Shown: positions 10,401-18,674, counted from the stretch's first letter. The stretch is 64,000 nucleotides of DNA from Pandoraea anapnoica (GCF_902459765.1 NZ_CABPSP010000018.1:1-64000), one strand, 5' to 3'. The notes: generated from the letters alone by a model not told the origin. Program-made: numbers and translations.

Positions 10401-13272
10401 ATTGCCCGGCGGTCAATGCGAGCTGACTATTCGTGCTCAGGTTCGCCGTCGTGTTCAGGTTGCCGGACGTCGCGGTAATCGCCACGTCGCCGACTGCCGT
10501 CACACCACCGTCGAGTTGTGCATCGCGCTGTGCCGTGACGACGAGCTTGTCGTTCGCCTCGATCTTGCCAGTGCTGGCGATGACGACATCGCGCGCGGCA
10601 TTCAACGTCGCCACACCGAAGGACGCCAACGGCCCGGTCACGCGGATGTCGCCGCTGCCGTCGAGACCACGCGCCAGCACGTCGAGCGTGCCGCCGGTCT
10701 GGACATCGCCCAGCGTGACGGCGTTGCGGCTTGTGACGACGAGGTTCGCCGTCTGCAACCTGCCGCTAAGCGTGGCGTTCGCACCGGACGTCAGCCAGGT
10801 ATCGCCGAGGAAATGCGCCCCACCGCCGATGTCGAGATTGCCCCCGGCGTCGAGCTTGCCGGTGCGTTGACCGGACACGTTGCCCGTCACGCGCATGTCG
10901 CCGCCGGATTGCAGGGCGACGTCGCCCGCTGCAGTCGCGCTGCCTGCTACGTCGAGCGTGGTACCGGCATTCGCCTTGAGGTCCGCGCTCGCCTGAATCG
11001 TTCCGGGGACGGTGATGGCATTGCCTGCCGTGATCGTCAGCGGATTCGCGGTGCCCGCCGTCTGAAGCGAGCCTGCGACATTGACGTCGCGTGAGGCGTT
11101 CAGCGTCACGGCATCTGCACCGGCCGTCGTGCCGTTCACGAGAATGTCGCGCGCCGCCGTGAGCGCCGCCGCACCGTAGAACGAGACCTTGCCTTGCAGG
11201 GCGATGTCGCCGCCCCCCGCATTGCCCGACGCGCGCAATGCGGCGACACCCGTGCTTTGCACATCGGCCAACGAAATGCCATTCGCTGCTTCGACATCCA
11301 GCGCGCCCGCGAGCAACGCCCCGGTCAGCGAGATATCGCGCCCGGCGCGCAATGTGGCATCGGTGCCGAAAGCGAGCTTGCCTTTGCCCGTGATGTCGCT
11401 GCCTGCGCGCAGCGTCGCGTCGGCTTGCCCGAGCAACGTGCCGTCGACATTCAGCGTCTCGCCCGCACTCAGGCGTGCGGTGCCGCTCGACGCCACATCG
11501 CCCTGTACGTCGAGACGGCGGTTCGACGTCATGTCGAGTTGTGCGCCGGACGCCAGCGTGCCGTCGATGCGCGTGTCGCCACCCGATTGCGTCGATACCG
11601 CGTTGTGGCCCGTCAGACGTGCGCCCTGTGCGATCTGGAAATCGCCGCCGGTGACGACGGACACGTTACCGTTCGCGCCCGTACTGTCGGTGACGACCAG
11701 ACTGCGCGCGGCGTTTGCGACGAGGGTGCCGCCCACCGTCACCGGCCCCGTCAGACGGATGTCGCCCAGCGCACTATCTTGTGTCGAGAGCGACAGATTG
11801 CCGCCGATTTGCGCTTCTTTCAGCGCCAGCGCCTTCGCAGCACTCAACGCGGTGTCGCCGTTCGACTGAAGGTTCGCGAGCGTCAGATTGCCACCCGCCT
11901 GCACATCCATCGCCTTGCCAGATTGCAGCGAACCGGCCGACGTCACATCGCCGGTCGCCGTCAGCCGATAACCGCTCTCGCCGAGTCCCGTGCCGCTGAG
12001 CGCGACGTTGCCCGCGCTCGTCATCTGCACCTGCTGCTGGGCTGCGTGATTGGCTACGGTCAGATCGCCGCCCGACGACAGCGTGAGGTCGCCCGTCGTC
12101 GACGCGAGATCGCCCGCCATGCGCACACCGAGACCCGCCGTCGTGCCGATGACCTGAATCTGTCCGGCGGTCATTGCGCCGAAGCGCGTCGCGTCGATGG
12201 CGAATGCCTGCGCGTTGCCCGTCGCGCTCTGGATGGCTTGCGCCGTATTGGCCGCGCCGTTGGCCGACGTGATGTAGCGCGTGCCCGTACCGTCCACGGC
12301 TCCCGTCAGCACCTGTTGATTGCCGGTGATGACGTTGATGCGCGTGCCCGCGTACAACGGCGCGTTGATGCCGACCGTCTGACCGATAAGATCGATCGCG
12401 CCGACGGTGCCTTCGATGCCGCTGCCGGGACCGTTCATCCCGGCATTTCCTTCCAGTTGGATATGGCCGCTGTTGACGTTATAGCCGAGCGCGTTGGCGT
12501 TCGCGAAATCGGTGGGCGTGCCGCCCGGTCCCGAGAGGAACTGCGGTGTACCGGTCGTCAGCGTCACGCCGATGGTGTTGGTGAAGCCCGCGCCACGCAC
12601 GGAGATGCCGTTCGGGTTCGCAATGATCACCGTGGCGGGCGCGCCAAACACTTCGAGCGGACCGTTGAGTGCCGATACGTAAGCGCCGCCGGACGACGTC
12701 ACTTGATTGACGATGGTGCTCGCGGTGCGGCCCGACAGATTCGGGTTGGCGGCAATCGCCCCGCCGTTGAGCGACGTGCCGTTGAGCAGACTGTTGTTGA
12801 GGATCAGGCCCGCCGCATCGACGTTGAAGCTTTGGTACTGATTGAGCGAGATACCAGCGACGTTCGGCGCCGTGATGTTGACGACGGGTACGCCGTTGCC
12901 GCTCGTGGTGATCTTCGGTGCGAAGACGACCGGCGCGGTCGGATCGGTGATCGGCGCGGCGGACGCAGTCTGCGTGCCGACGTGAACGCGCAGCGACGCG
13001 AGCGAGCGCAGCACCGTCAGGGCGGTCTCGTCGAAGCCCGCTTTCCCGGCGGTGTTAGCCGCCAGTTCGCGTGCGGCCGACTGACTCAGTTCGAACGTCA
13101 CGGAGATCGGGCTGACGAGGAGTGTCAGCGCAACGCATGCCGCAATGGCACGCTGCCACGGACGAATCGCAGGCTTCTCCGGGAAGTGGAAATCCTTCGC
13201 CTCGTCGTCGACTTGCGTCGACTGACGTGCGTTTTCTCCAGCTTCGGTGAATCCTCGCGAAGATGCGTTCAT
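1432..13272 (-). CDS. cdiA: CdiA/FhaB-like two-partner-secretion effector with C-terminal nuclease-like toxin domain
   Basis: A giant secreted TpsA exoprotein that would be exported by the TpsB encoded upstream in the same operon. Residue numbers use the longer start at 13440; I prefer the ATG at 13272 (residue 57) because the preceding stretch is Arg/Ser-rich and out of character. Parts in order: a basic/hydrophobic signal region around 90-125; a TPS haemagglutination domain about 170-450, with the VIIANPNGISV motif; a very long run of about 20-residue beta-helix repeats carrying words such as AARDV and AGG to about residue 2400; FHA-type repeats; and a DUF637-like pretoxin region about 3350-3650. 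A proline run near 3750 is followed by a variable tip. The tip contains VADYVID, then AVIEVKAG and a downstream Gln, the D...ExK spacing of PD-(D/E)XK nucleases. The tip and the next gene are AT-richer than the body. Confidence 0.92.
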   Translation of the reverse strand: MNASSRGFTEAGENARQSTQVDDEAKDFHFPEKPAIRPWQRAIAACVALTLLVSPISVTFELSQSAARELAANTAGKAGFDETALTVLRSLASLRVHVGTQTASAAPITDPTAPVVFAPKITTSGNGVPVVNITAPNVAGISLNQYQSFNVDAAGLILNNSLLNGTSLNGGAIAANPNLSGRTASTIVNQVTSSGGAYVSALNGPLEVFGAPATVIIANPNGISVRGAGFTNTIGVTLTTGTPQFLSGPGGTPTDFANANALGYNVNSGHIQLEGNAGMNGPGSGIEGTVGAIDLIGQTVGINAPLYAGTRINVITGNQQVLTGAVDGTGTRYITSANGAANTAQAIQSATGNAQAFAIDATRFGAMTAGQIQVIGTTAGLGVRMAGDLASTTGDLTLSSGGDLTVANHAAQQQVQMTSAGNVALSGTGLGESGYRLTATGDVTSAGSLQSGKAMDVQAGGNLTLANLQSNGDTALSAAKALALKEAQIGGNLSLSTQDSALGDIRLTGPVTVGGTLVANAARSLVVTDSTGANGNVSVVTGGDFQIAQGARLTGHNAVSTQSGGDTRIDGTLASGAQLDMTSNRRLDVQGDVASSGTARLSAGETLNVDGTLLGQADATLRAGSDITGKGKLAFGTDATLRAGRDISLTGALLAGALDVEAANGISLADVQSTGVAALRASGNAGGGDIALQGKVSFYGAAALTAARDILVNGTTAGADAVTLNASRDVNVAGSLQTAGTANPLTITAGNAITVPGTIQASADLKANAGTTLDVAGSATAAGDVALQSGGDMRVTGNVSGQRTGKLDAGGNLDIGGGAHFLGDTWLTSGANATLSGRLQTANLVVTSRNAVTLGDVQTGGTLDVLARGLDGSGDIRVTGPLASFGVATLNAARDVVIASTGKIEANDKLVVTAQRDAQLDGGVTAVGDVAITATSGNLNTTANLSTNSQLALTAGQSVTLGAPQTSAIGNATVTAGQDIVLSGALVGLAGVLQAGRDLVGAGASAFTNTATLGANRNVNLSGVLQGNGVSVTAGNSVTVSSVTSNGLFSVSANGNAGGGDVVVNGESSVVGTVTLKGTRDVTVAGILQTGEDATLIGARDVNITGTVRTAKDATLTATQGSVNVDAQGKLGVNGQLNASAGTDVVMGGQTAVAGNTTLTSGRNTVVQGVLNGQGTGRIDAGRDVSGAGSASFTGALDVSAARDVDQSGLLQGGGLTVVAGNSVTVKNAQSTGALTLTAKGLAGGGDIVVNGESGAPGTVSLQAARDITVAGTLGGGAGTTLDAQRDIVVGGAIQSVGDANLTARGGSIRATGGVSGGSNLFFNAAQDVTLGQSTSALSDVTINAGRDLQLGAVLLGVNANLAAGRTLLDTGDGSSKAVFTGNATLASAGDTRLTGGVQANAIDVTAGGNATLGVLNSATGIKVTTTGTAGALGGPGDIVFNGAVSSPNAFSATAARDILLAGSVACGAACELTAQRNLSVTGTALTMGDLSLITRMGDLAISGEVTTAGALLATSAGNATLGGKLSVQGDLRATAANDLTLTGQTNVQGIGALRAGRDILGDGTVLFGGDVTLDAGRNTALTGALSGQNVDIHAANNAGLHNVQATKALTVTADGGDVAITGDAVALGTVTLTGARDVAVTGKTVGGDNVTVSAATGDIRLQGDTASERNLTLTAANGAITTGNAGAQGDVTVNAGKSLTMQGDTTANGLVRLTSGGDMTLGNVRSVVADAVAGLLTAGGKLSATSLTFGNGGLTTMSGGATQVTGAIVAGDALTMTTTGDLTAGAIQAGKSATLTAGGAGDVRVAGDVGTGTSLSVNAGRDVMLGGAVTAGEGVTVTAARDLTVTGALSGNQDIALTATQGNVTLTGPVTAIQNFTAKAGSALTMGAAQVNGDTLLTSGTTMALGGHLIGKGTATLQSGGDITGSNGALTFGKDVAITSGGKLTLGGVDTAGDVKVTSTGDAVIGALTSMGKASLTSTSGSLTLDKVLVGGTLDMTAATHLTALQGVSSMGAMTLTAQNGNLSVANVSGNDTVALRAGQTLTLGGTNTVVGDMTLDGGNVVINGATTASKSFTVTAIGALDASGGQLFVTQDAKLSGARIDTGAMIVGGALNVTATQWIKTHGLALINGATTFNAGAGTFTNSAGASVLSAGPLSVTAGGIVNEANGQLASTKALTLTSTGNIVNNGLMNGSTTFVTAGGALTNTGTVLGANGITLNVGGLNNNGGMILAGDVTGANPASADLALTVNGAGTVTTAGGELAATRNLAASMGAATFDVTGGALQAGGTMSITANVINNTGSLQLGGANTVLTGLASFLNSGTIQSNGALTLASNGWFTNIGSVVGGSDVTINAATINGVGATIHADRDLSFTRDVINSGLIEANRNLSATGGNFTNAGAKTQAAGDITFSLPGTLNNIGGTIIAGNNLTVNAGAVINDQAAGSGAVTTTTTVVDPSLIWSAIVGTRTTFITDWDAGMGGEGDATWKMKQVTNTATLGDFLSPTGVTMEGKPGDINPWTGDRCWVFTGPQACGLGTAAPAIGSGTFYMNKLSGTRVDADVSSNYDYWQMSTAPIPGAQVSVAIALPTVNQTSTVMQMGANGVMIAGGDISMTTSSLSNRGGQIAAGRNLTLNVGSMANGAVSPTTTSSVVNAVDQGQYSAFLAQLASLGVIENQSVSFKIVAGAAAPSSTSTISWSTPLGLITAANTINLYGGNLVNEGMIYAQNNVNIFASSVTNQGGNTQQFTSQAGCAAGTSNAACYRGNDVRGQNPNTTSFTFAQNNAAIIAGNNLTIAAGTINNKYGDLIAGHDLVIGGVGSSATGTTAADSLTNTSGNILAGNNLTLKVAGGITNTLPPPVQVHENYGKLEKYSGCMTAGGYKESYCEAYVDQQSGNSSIIGAGNNLTINAGSLTNVGSLITAGLNATINVSGPVVNSAQTLNAYWHSHWVQETGMFESDKRHDVWSCGSAAECTSLYGDAYTSVGGVINPPTPVGNIAATIQAPNLTVTSGGQIVNVGNVVGQSVSLTGTSLVNGITTANTYTPQVGNAPQVISLAPANGGLNLTIPASLGGAGSSILTGAMGQQNGPSYVVGGLGATLDPVSPQVLISNLPASLQPSTTTFYFSPQQEAIQLQQAALMQTGKASFINGLSTDSTSQLSVNDQQKLVMYGNAVEYAKTNNIQLGQALTPEQIAGLSQPMLWYVEQTVPEPGCAATGNAKCPTVTALMPQVYLPENFTALSAGGQILASNDLSLNFGNTATGGSILNTGSITSGGTLTVNTGTLTNRANVVNVGEIWSYIKDAGYLKTTGTMVQPGGFMSAAAGGLTLNVDQFNQIGGALQLLDPNGQVDQAATQAFIAGVAAQLGDNFIQQTLQNDLHTDFVKQGGNFGIQQVGMIMAAAMTGAALGPLFSGMIAAQLGTTAATFVAGGLGNVMASAALTAMTSSTLTQVMFTGSLDFGSVLKTGLSAAVTAGLLNGITYSSADGLGFSTTASPNSLASLAGVKPTFVDGAVSQAGATTAGQWFTQGVAILGQSVIQAGVQSTIQGGSFLDALKVNGVGNLSAALAFKIGDAKLDNAFGDVKSQLLGDQVQVALGSALSHAVLGCVSSAALGTGCAGGAIGGATSALISPWLAQGMLDGTPGAQQLTPQQIGLLVGIASMSGALVSGLAGQDPNAAAKTAANEAQNNQAQHTAPQPPPPPNQRVGGSSSGQKGTWFPNQKGEFDEFGLAGSPSSSGNDRSLGTSFPILDIGKRLLDGSPQAVQDAADLVFANPNVCVVAAALCNAVIIASSTLGGDSRAPSETGTLAANRYAGAAAEREASFGLANQGLQVQRQVSFTSDSTRAVADYVIDGVPNGNVKIPSGFIAEDTNGKVLLDANGMPISSFFLNSKGKAVIEVKAGNADLTKNQSVVYPAIQSGSAEGTGKGTNAEIIGVNGPVPSAPVIVLRKK

Positions 13273-13458
13273 GGCGTGACCTGTTCGTTTTTTGGACGTG
13301 TGTAGCGCGAGACCCCCACGCAACATGTGGCGGCTCGATGACCTGCTGACTGCTGACGACTGCGTGCCGCTAACTGCGACTCGTCGAAACGCGACGAGGT
13401 CGAGCGACGCCCGGCGGGGCGGCTCGACCGCGCCCGGCATCGTTCGATGATTTCCGGA

Positions 13459-14367
13459 TTACTGCTGGATGCGTGCGCTCTTGACGAGATCGCCGATCAT
13501 TTGCGCCGTGGCCTTTTCCATCGCCACCTGTTCGAGTTGCTTGCGCAGCAGCGGCGCGCTCTCCTCGAACTTCGGAATCTGCGTGGCGCGCTTGTCGTCG
13601 ACGCGCAAGATCCACAGTTGGTCGCCGATCTGCAACGGCTCGCTCGACACACCGCCCTTGGGCAGCTTCACCAGCGCTTCGGCAATCGGCTGCGGCCAGT
13701 TCTGCGTGTTGCCCGCCGTGATCGGCGTCTTGAAGGACACCCAGTTCAACTGACCGCCCTGCGCGGCGTTCGGCCCCTGGCTGTACTGACGCGCCAACGC
13801 TGCGAAATCGCTGCCCTTCTTCAGTTGATCGAGCACGGTTTGCGCAGTGACGGCGTCGCGCACGGCGATCACACTCGCGTGGTACTCGTTTTCGCCCAGC
13901 GTGGCGACGACCGCGTCGTACTTCGCCTTGACGTCGGCGTCGCTGACCGGCGCAGCCTTGAGGTGTTCCGTCATGAAGGCGCGCGTGACGATCATCGTCT
14001 TCGCCGCTTCGACGGCCGCCTGCACTTCGGGCCGCGTATCGTAGTGCTGCTTCTGCGCAGCCTGCTTGAGCAGTTCGTTGGCGATCAGCTGTCCTTTGAA
14101 CAACTCACGCAGTTGAGGGCTGTCGGGCTGGCCGCTGGCCTTGACCATGGCGTCCACCGACACCTTCGGAATCGCTACGCCATTGACGCTGGCGATCGCG
14201 TCGGACGGCAACGGTTTCTCCGCGCTGGCCTTGCTGTCACCCTTGGCGTCCGCCTTCGCGGCGGACGGCGCGGCCGCAGACTTCGCCGCCATCGCCGGGA
14301 CCGTCACAATGCCCAATGCTGCGCACACGCCCGCAGCCATCCACACACGGCTGAACTTCGCTTTCAT
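13459..14367 (-). CDS. Periplasmic parvulin-type peptidyl-prolyl isomerase
   Basis: A 302-residue exported protein of the PpiC/SurA parvulin class. The ATG at 14367 follows a strong GGGAGAGG ribosome site, so longer in-frame starts are rejected. Residues 1-28 form a signal peptide ending in AMA. A low-complexity Ala/Lys/Ser linker follows, then a SurA-N-like helical region, then a rotamase domain with the words YHASVIAVRD, FAALARQYSQG and GGQLNW typical of parvulins. The gene lies between the TpsB transporter and the giant TpsA. A role holding the exoprotein unfolded in the periplasm before export is a reasonable inference; parvulins are known to act on FHA in Bordetella. Confidence 0.88.
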   Translation of the reverse strand: MKAKFSRVWMAAGVCAALGIVTVPAMAAKSAAAPSAAKADAKGDSKASAEKPLPSDAIASVNGVAIPKVSVDAMVKASGQPDSPQLRELFKGQLIANELLKQAAQKQHYDTRPEVQAAVEAAKTMIVTRAFMTEHLKAAPVSDADVKAKYDAVVATLGENEYHASVIAVRDAVTAQTVLDQLKKGSDFAALARQYSQGPNAAQGGQLNWVSFKTPITAGNTQNWPQPIAEALVKLPKGGVSSEPLQIGDQLWILRVDDKRATQIPKFEESAPLLRKQLEQVAMEKATAQMIGDLVKSARIQQ

Positions 14368-14434
14368 CGATACCTCTCCCACAACGTTGACGGACGCTGC
14401 GAGCCGGTCGCCCGCACATCCGCATCTTCGGAAT

Positions 14435-16264
14435 TCATCCCGCCCAATTGAGCGTGACGAGAACGACACTGCCTTTCGGCCCCATAGACGACGGCTGCAC
14501 GAGCGCACGGCCCGCCATCAGTTCGCCGGAGAATGTCTGTCCACGGAACTGCCATTGCGCGCGCACCCCGGCACCGGCGCCGATCAGCGTCGGCCATCCG
14601 GCTTCGGCCACCAGATGTGCTTTGCCGCCATCGAGGAACACATAGGGCTCCCAGCGCAGGCCTTGCCACACGGGTGCGTTGGCCCACACGGCCTCATTGC
14701 GGACGTAGAAGCCGCTGTCGCCCGCGATGCCGCCTTGCATGAAACCGCGCACGGAGTCCGTGCCGCCGAGGAATATCTGCGCATTGCCGAACAGGGCCAC
14801 GGCGCTGTACTGGCCGGTGAGCGTGGTGCGCCACGTCCAAACCGTCGGGCCGATCTGCGCGAGCGGCATCTGGACGGTCGTGCTGGCGTCGAGCTTGGTG
14901 AACTGGGCGTGGGCGTCTTGCTTCTGAATGCCGTTGAAGTCGCGCGAGGCGTCGAGCCACGGCAAGCCCTGCGACACGCCGAGCGATGCCGTCAACGCAC
15001 CGGGCTGGCCGTTGCGCGTGAAACGCCAGAGGCCGGAAACACCGACACGAAGGATCGTCAGGTCTTGCGGCGACAGCGCAATGTCGTTGACGTCGCGCTC
15101 GGTGGAGAGCTTCGTGAGGGTGACATCGAGACTCACTCGCCCCGAGGACGAGCGTCTGAGGACATTGTTCCAGCCGAAAATCTGACTCAGCGTGCGGCCG
15201 TAGAGCAACGCCGTGCCGCCGATGATCTGCTGGTATTCGGAGAGCGCTGCGGTGTAGCTGAACGTCTGAAAGCCGTAGGGCACGGCCGCCGATACGACGA
15301 GCGCGTTGCTGTCACGCGTGCCCACGTAAGACAGGCTCAGCGATTCCTGTAAGCCGATGACGTTCCCCGCCTCCACCGACGCGCGCGTGCGCCATTTGCC
15401 GGTCGCCGTGCTGCCGTAGTTGTCGAAGCCGACGTTGTAGTTCAGACGGCTACCGAATGGGTTCTGGATCGCCACGATCGACTCGCCCGCCGCCTGGCCG
15501 GGAAGAATCTGGATCTGCGCCTGATTGCGACGCAGACGGTTGATCTGGTCGACGCCTTGTTCGAGCGCGGGGAGTTCGAGGACGTCGCCGACCGATGCGG
15601 GGAAGGCCCATGCGGTGCCAGCGTCCGTCAGCAGGCCGCCGCCGTCGCCTTGTTTGCCGTCGCCCGTGGCTGAGGGACGCAACGCACCGCCGTTCAACGT
15701 GAAGCCACTGATGCGGCCTGCGACGATCGTGACTGCCAGCGTGCCGGACGACAGGTTCTGCGGCGTGGCGAGGTAGGCGCGCGTAGTGATGAGGCCGCGT
15801 GCGACGAAGGCTTCCGTCAGGCGGCGCATCAGTAAGTCGATGCGGCGCCGCCCGAGCGATTTGTGCAGGAACGGTGCGGTGATCCGGTCGAGTTCCGAGG
15901 CACTGAGGACGGTGTCGCCTTTGAAGACGATCCGGTCGATGCGAAACGTCGGCTCCGGGTCCGGTAGCGTGTCGATGTCGGCGTCTGCCGGGAGGTCCGG
16001 CACCTGTGGCGACGCCGCTGGCGCCACTTCGATCTGTGCGGGCTGACGGTCGAGTTCGCGCTGCAACTCGCGGCTGCGCTGCTCGTCGAGCAGGCGCTGC
16101 GCGGGGTCTTGTTGCGGCGTGATGCCCGCAGGAGTCGACGGTATCGGCGGCAACCCGGGGGGCGTTTGCGCGAACGCGTTGTGCACCGTGCCGACGACGA
16201 CCATCAAGGATGCAGCCACGATGCGTGGGAGATAAGTGCGGCGCATCGTCATAGACCGAACCAC
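14435..16264 (-). CDS. TpsB outer-membrane transporter (ShlB/FhaC/HecB family)
   Basis: Outer-membrane partner of two-partner secretion, 609 residues. A signal peptide ends near residue 33 (FAQ). A Pro/Gln-rich linker follows, then POTRA-like sequence around 100-260 with FRIDRIVFKGDTVLS and GLITTRAYLATPQNL. The remainder is a beta-barrel with alternating strands, and the conserved GGTDSVRGF motif of loop L6 near residue 515. It ends in an aromatic-poor LVTLNWAG strand. The start overlaps the 3' end of the short TpsA gene by 16 bp, so the two are translationally linked; nearby Met codons at 16252 and 16246 are alternatives. As the only TpsB visible here, it probably exports both TpsA proteins. 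Confidence 0.93.
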   Translation of the reverse strand: MVRSMTMRRTYLPRIVAASLMVVVGTVHNAFAQTPPGLPPIPSTPAGITPQQDPAQRLLDEQRSRELQRELDRQPAQIEVAPAASPQVPDLPADADIDTLPDPEPTFRIDRIVFKGDTVLSASELDRITAPFLHKSLGRRRIDLLMRRLTEAFVARGLITTRAYLATPQNLSSGTLAVTIVAGRISGFTLNGGALRPSATGDGKQGDGGGLLTDAGTAWAFPASVGDVLELPALEQGVDQINRLRRNQAQIQILPGQAAGESIVAIQNPFGSRLNYNVGFDNYGSTATGKWRTRASVEAGNVIGLQESLSLSYVGTRDSNALVVSAAVPYGFQTFSYTAALSEYQQIIGGTALLYGRTLSQIFGWNNVLRRSSSGRVSLDVTLTKLSTERDVNDIALSPQDLTILRVGVSGLWRFTRNGQPGALTASLGVSQGLPWLDASRDFNGIQKQDAHAQFTKLDASTTVQMPLAQIGPTVWTWRTTLTGQYSAVALFGNAQIFLGGTDSVRGFMQGGIAGDSGFYVRNEAVWANAPVWQGLRWEPYVFLDGGKAHLVAEAGWPTLIGAGAGVRAQWQFRGQTFSGELMAGRALVQPSSMGPKGSVVLVTLNWAG

Positions 16265-18405
16265 GTCGTCAGACCGAGGTGCGTGCCGATCCTGACCGGG
16301 TCGCGATACGGCACGAAGGCCGTCTCGATGCCCTGCGCGGCGCGCACGCCCTTCGCCCCGGCGATGACACCGCCCTTGATCACGCCGCGCCCGGTCAGCA
16401 CGACCTCACCGGAGGCCGCCGAGAACAAGCCGCCGTCGTTCTGCGCGTAGATCGCCGCCCAGCGATTGCCGAACCACGCCTTCAGGCCGCGCGTGCCGTT
16501 GTAGGTGGTGTACCCGAGCAGGCCCTGTGCGGTGACGAGTGGTGCGTCGACCGTCAGACTTCCGCTCCATGCGATGACGTTGCCGCCGATGTTCGTCGCG
16601 CTTTGTCCGGCGACGAGCGAAATGTTGCCCGAAGCCTGCATCTGGCCGCCGAAGGACGCCGTCGTGCTCGACGCCTCCGCCCGACAGAAGATGAAGCACG
16701 AGCGCTGGTACGACGCCTGGCCCGTCATGATCGCCTGATTGACGAGCGTGTTCGTCGCCGTCACGCGAATATCGCCGCCGTTGGTCAGCACGGTGCCGCC
16801 CGTGTTGTAGACGTTACGGCCCGAGAGGGTGACGTTGCCAGCGTCCGCAATGATGTAGGAAAGCTGACTCGGCGCAGGAAGCGAGCCGTAGTCCACGGAG
16901 AAGCCTTCGTCGCGGGTGGAGAAGAGCAGCCAGCGTCGGCCACTATTGGCGTAGGCGGTCGAGACGCCGCCGTTCGCGCCTTCGGTATGAGAGATGACGT
17001 TGCTGAGATCGCCTTGCGCCGCCATCGTGACCGACTGGTTCGATTCGACGCGCGCGTTCAGATTGACGATGTCGCGTGCGGCGCGCATGACGACGTCGTC
17101 GTTCACGCCGAAGACGACGCCAAACGCACCGCCCGGATTGGCGGGGTCCGAGGTGTTGGTGATCGTCCCGCCAGCGTTGAACGTGATTGCGCCTTCGGAC
17201 GACGTCAATGCGCGATCGCGCGTGACGCCCTGAATCAGGCTGCTGATGTTCGTGATGTCGCCCTGAGCGTTGACGACGATGCCGCTGCGCGAGGACACGA
17301 GCGTCGACTGGATCGCGCCCGCGTTTGCCACGAGCACGCTGCCGCTGGACAGGTTGATCGACCCGCCGGAGAGGATCGATGCGCCGCGCATCGCGGTTTG
17401 TCCGCTCGCCTGCCATGACAGATTGTTGGCGACATTGATCTTGCTCGACGGGGCGAGGAGCACGTCGCCTGCGGAAGTCAGGGAAAAGTCGCCCGCGTTG
17501 GCCATCATCGCGCCCGCGTGACGCACGCCTGCGCCGAGTTCCGTCGTCAACAACTGAATCCGGCCGGATGTGATGCTGCCTGCGGGCTCGATGTCGAGCG
17601 CGATGGCGTTCGGGTTGGACTGCTGGCTGTTGGCCAACGTCACCCAGTCGTTGTTGTTATCGTCCGGGGAAAAGCTGGTGTTGAGCGAGACTTTGCTGCT
17701 GCCGGCGATGACACGCACATACGCCGTGGGCGATGAGAAGTCGTTGGTGATTGGTGCGCTGACCTTGACCGTCTTGGCGATGAGTTCCAGACCGATCAGT
17801 GTGCCGGCGAGCCCGCCGCCGGTGACTTCGATGGTGCCCTGGCCGGTGTTGAGCACAACGTTGCGCTGGTACAGGCCGGGGGCGACGAGAACGTCGTTGA
17901 ACGACACTTGCCCGGTGCTGAGTGCGACGTGGCCGGTGTTGACGAACGATCCCCCGTTGACGGTGATGCCGTTCGGATTCGCAAGGATGACGTTCGCGCG
18001 CGGTCCGGCCACGGCGATCTGTCCCTGAATCAGGCTGGGCGCGGTTCCCGTCACTTCGTTGACGATGGTCCGTGCGTTCACCCCTGTGTTGTTAAGGGTT
18101 GCACCGGCGCGGTCGACGTTGAAGCTGGCGTACGTGTTGTGTGAGACGCCGTAGACGGGGGCTGCGATATTGACGTTCTGACGTCCGTCCGCGCCAACGG
18201 TGACGGAGGTTGCGGTGCCGCCATCCGGGACGATGCCCGCGGCATGGCAATGCGCGGCCGCAGCGAGCAAAGTCGCCAGGCCGTACCTCGATACCCGTTG
18301 AAACTGTCGAAACCGCTGAATCCCCGAACTGCGATTGCTGCGATTGCTGTGCCCGCCAATCCCGCCGGCCAACGGCGAGACTTCGCGCGTTGATTGCCAA
18401 GGCAT
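16249..18405 (-). CDS. Short TpsA filamentous-haemagglutinin-like exoprotein
   Basis: A 718-residue secreted protein, first in the Tps operon. It has a basic leader with a hydrophobic core around 43-57 (LATLLAAAAHCHA). A TPS/haemagglutination domain follows at about 60-330, with FNVDRAG, the NxxG-type VILANPNGITV motif and RNVVLNTGQGTIEVTGG. Then comes a short run of beta-helix repeats, with no pretoxin region and no obvious toxin tip. It ends in a non-repetitive tail with a two-cysteine pair around the CFIFC word. It is far shorter than the CdiA-like protein, so it is either an adhesin in its own right or an accessory TpsA. No immunity-like gene follows it; the TpsB gene does. Confidence 0.88.
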   Translation of the reverse strand: MPWQSTREVSPLAGGIGGHSNRSNRSSGIQRFRQFQRVSRYGLATLLAAAAHCHAAGIVPDGGTATSVTVGADGRQNVNIAAPVYGVSHNTYASFNVDRAGATLNNTGVNARTIVNEVTGTAPSLIQGQIAVAGPRANVILANPNGITVNGGSFVNTGHVALSTGQVSFNDVLVAPGLYQRNVVLNTGQGTIEVTGGGLAGTLIGLELIAKTVKVSAPITNDFSSPTAYVRVIAGSSKVSLNTSFSPDDNNNDWVTLANSQQSNPNAIALDIEPAGSITSGRIQLLTTELGAGVRHAGAMMANAGDFSLTSAGDVLLAPSSKINVANNLSWQASGQTAMRGASILSGGSINLSSGSVLVANAGAIQSTLVSSRSGIVVNAQGDITNISSLIQGVTRDRALTSSEGAITFNAGGTITNTSDPANPGGAFGVVFGVNDDVVMRAARDIVNLNARVESNQSVTMAAQGDLSNVISHTEGANGGVSTAYANSGRRWLLFSTRDEGFSVDYGSLPAPSQLSYIIADAGNVTLSGRNVYNTGGTVLTNGGDIRVTATNTLVNQAIMTGQASYQRSCFIFCRAEASSTTASFGGQMQASGNISLVAGQSATNIGGNVIAWSGSLTVDAPLVTAQGLLGYTTYNGTRGLKAWFGNRWAAIYAQNDGGLFSAASGEVVLTGRGVIKGGVIAGAKGVRAAQGIETAFVPYRDPVRIGTHLGLTTWFGL

Positions 18406-18674
18406 CTGATCTTCGTTCTTTTGATTGTGATACTGCTCGCAACATCCGAAGGCCGCGTCGAACGTGACCCACGGTCACATCGTCTGCGTTCCCCGAAACG
18501 GCTGCTTGTGCGCCGGCTATCGTGATGTGCCAGCTTTGCGCAGGACGCCGCTCCCCTCGGATTCCTAACTGGTGAGAACCAGCCCAGACAGAGCATTACG
18601 GATCGAGATGTGGATTTCTTTAGGGTTTCGACATATTTATTTGTTTTATTTACTACGACGCATTTTTCGGGACG

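Noticed and set aside
5302-11094. Very long plus-strand open frames opposite the adhesin gene (up to 976 codons)
   Set aside because: They are Arg/Ala/His-rich translations of the antisense of a GC-rich repetitive gene, without start signals or recognisable domains.
1432-13272. CRISPR-like or satellite interpretation of the dense repeats
   Set aside because: The repeats are protein-level beta-helix units in one continuous frame, with no constant DNA unit and spacer pattern.
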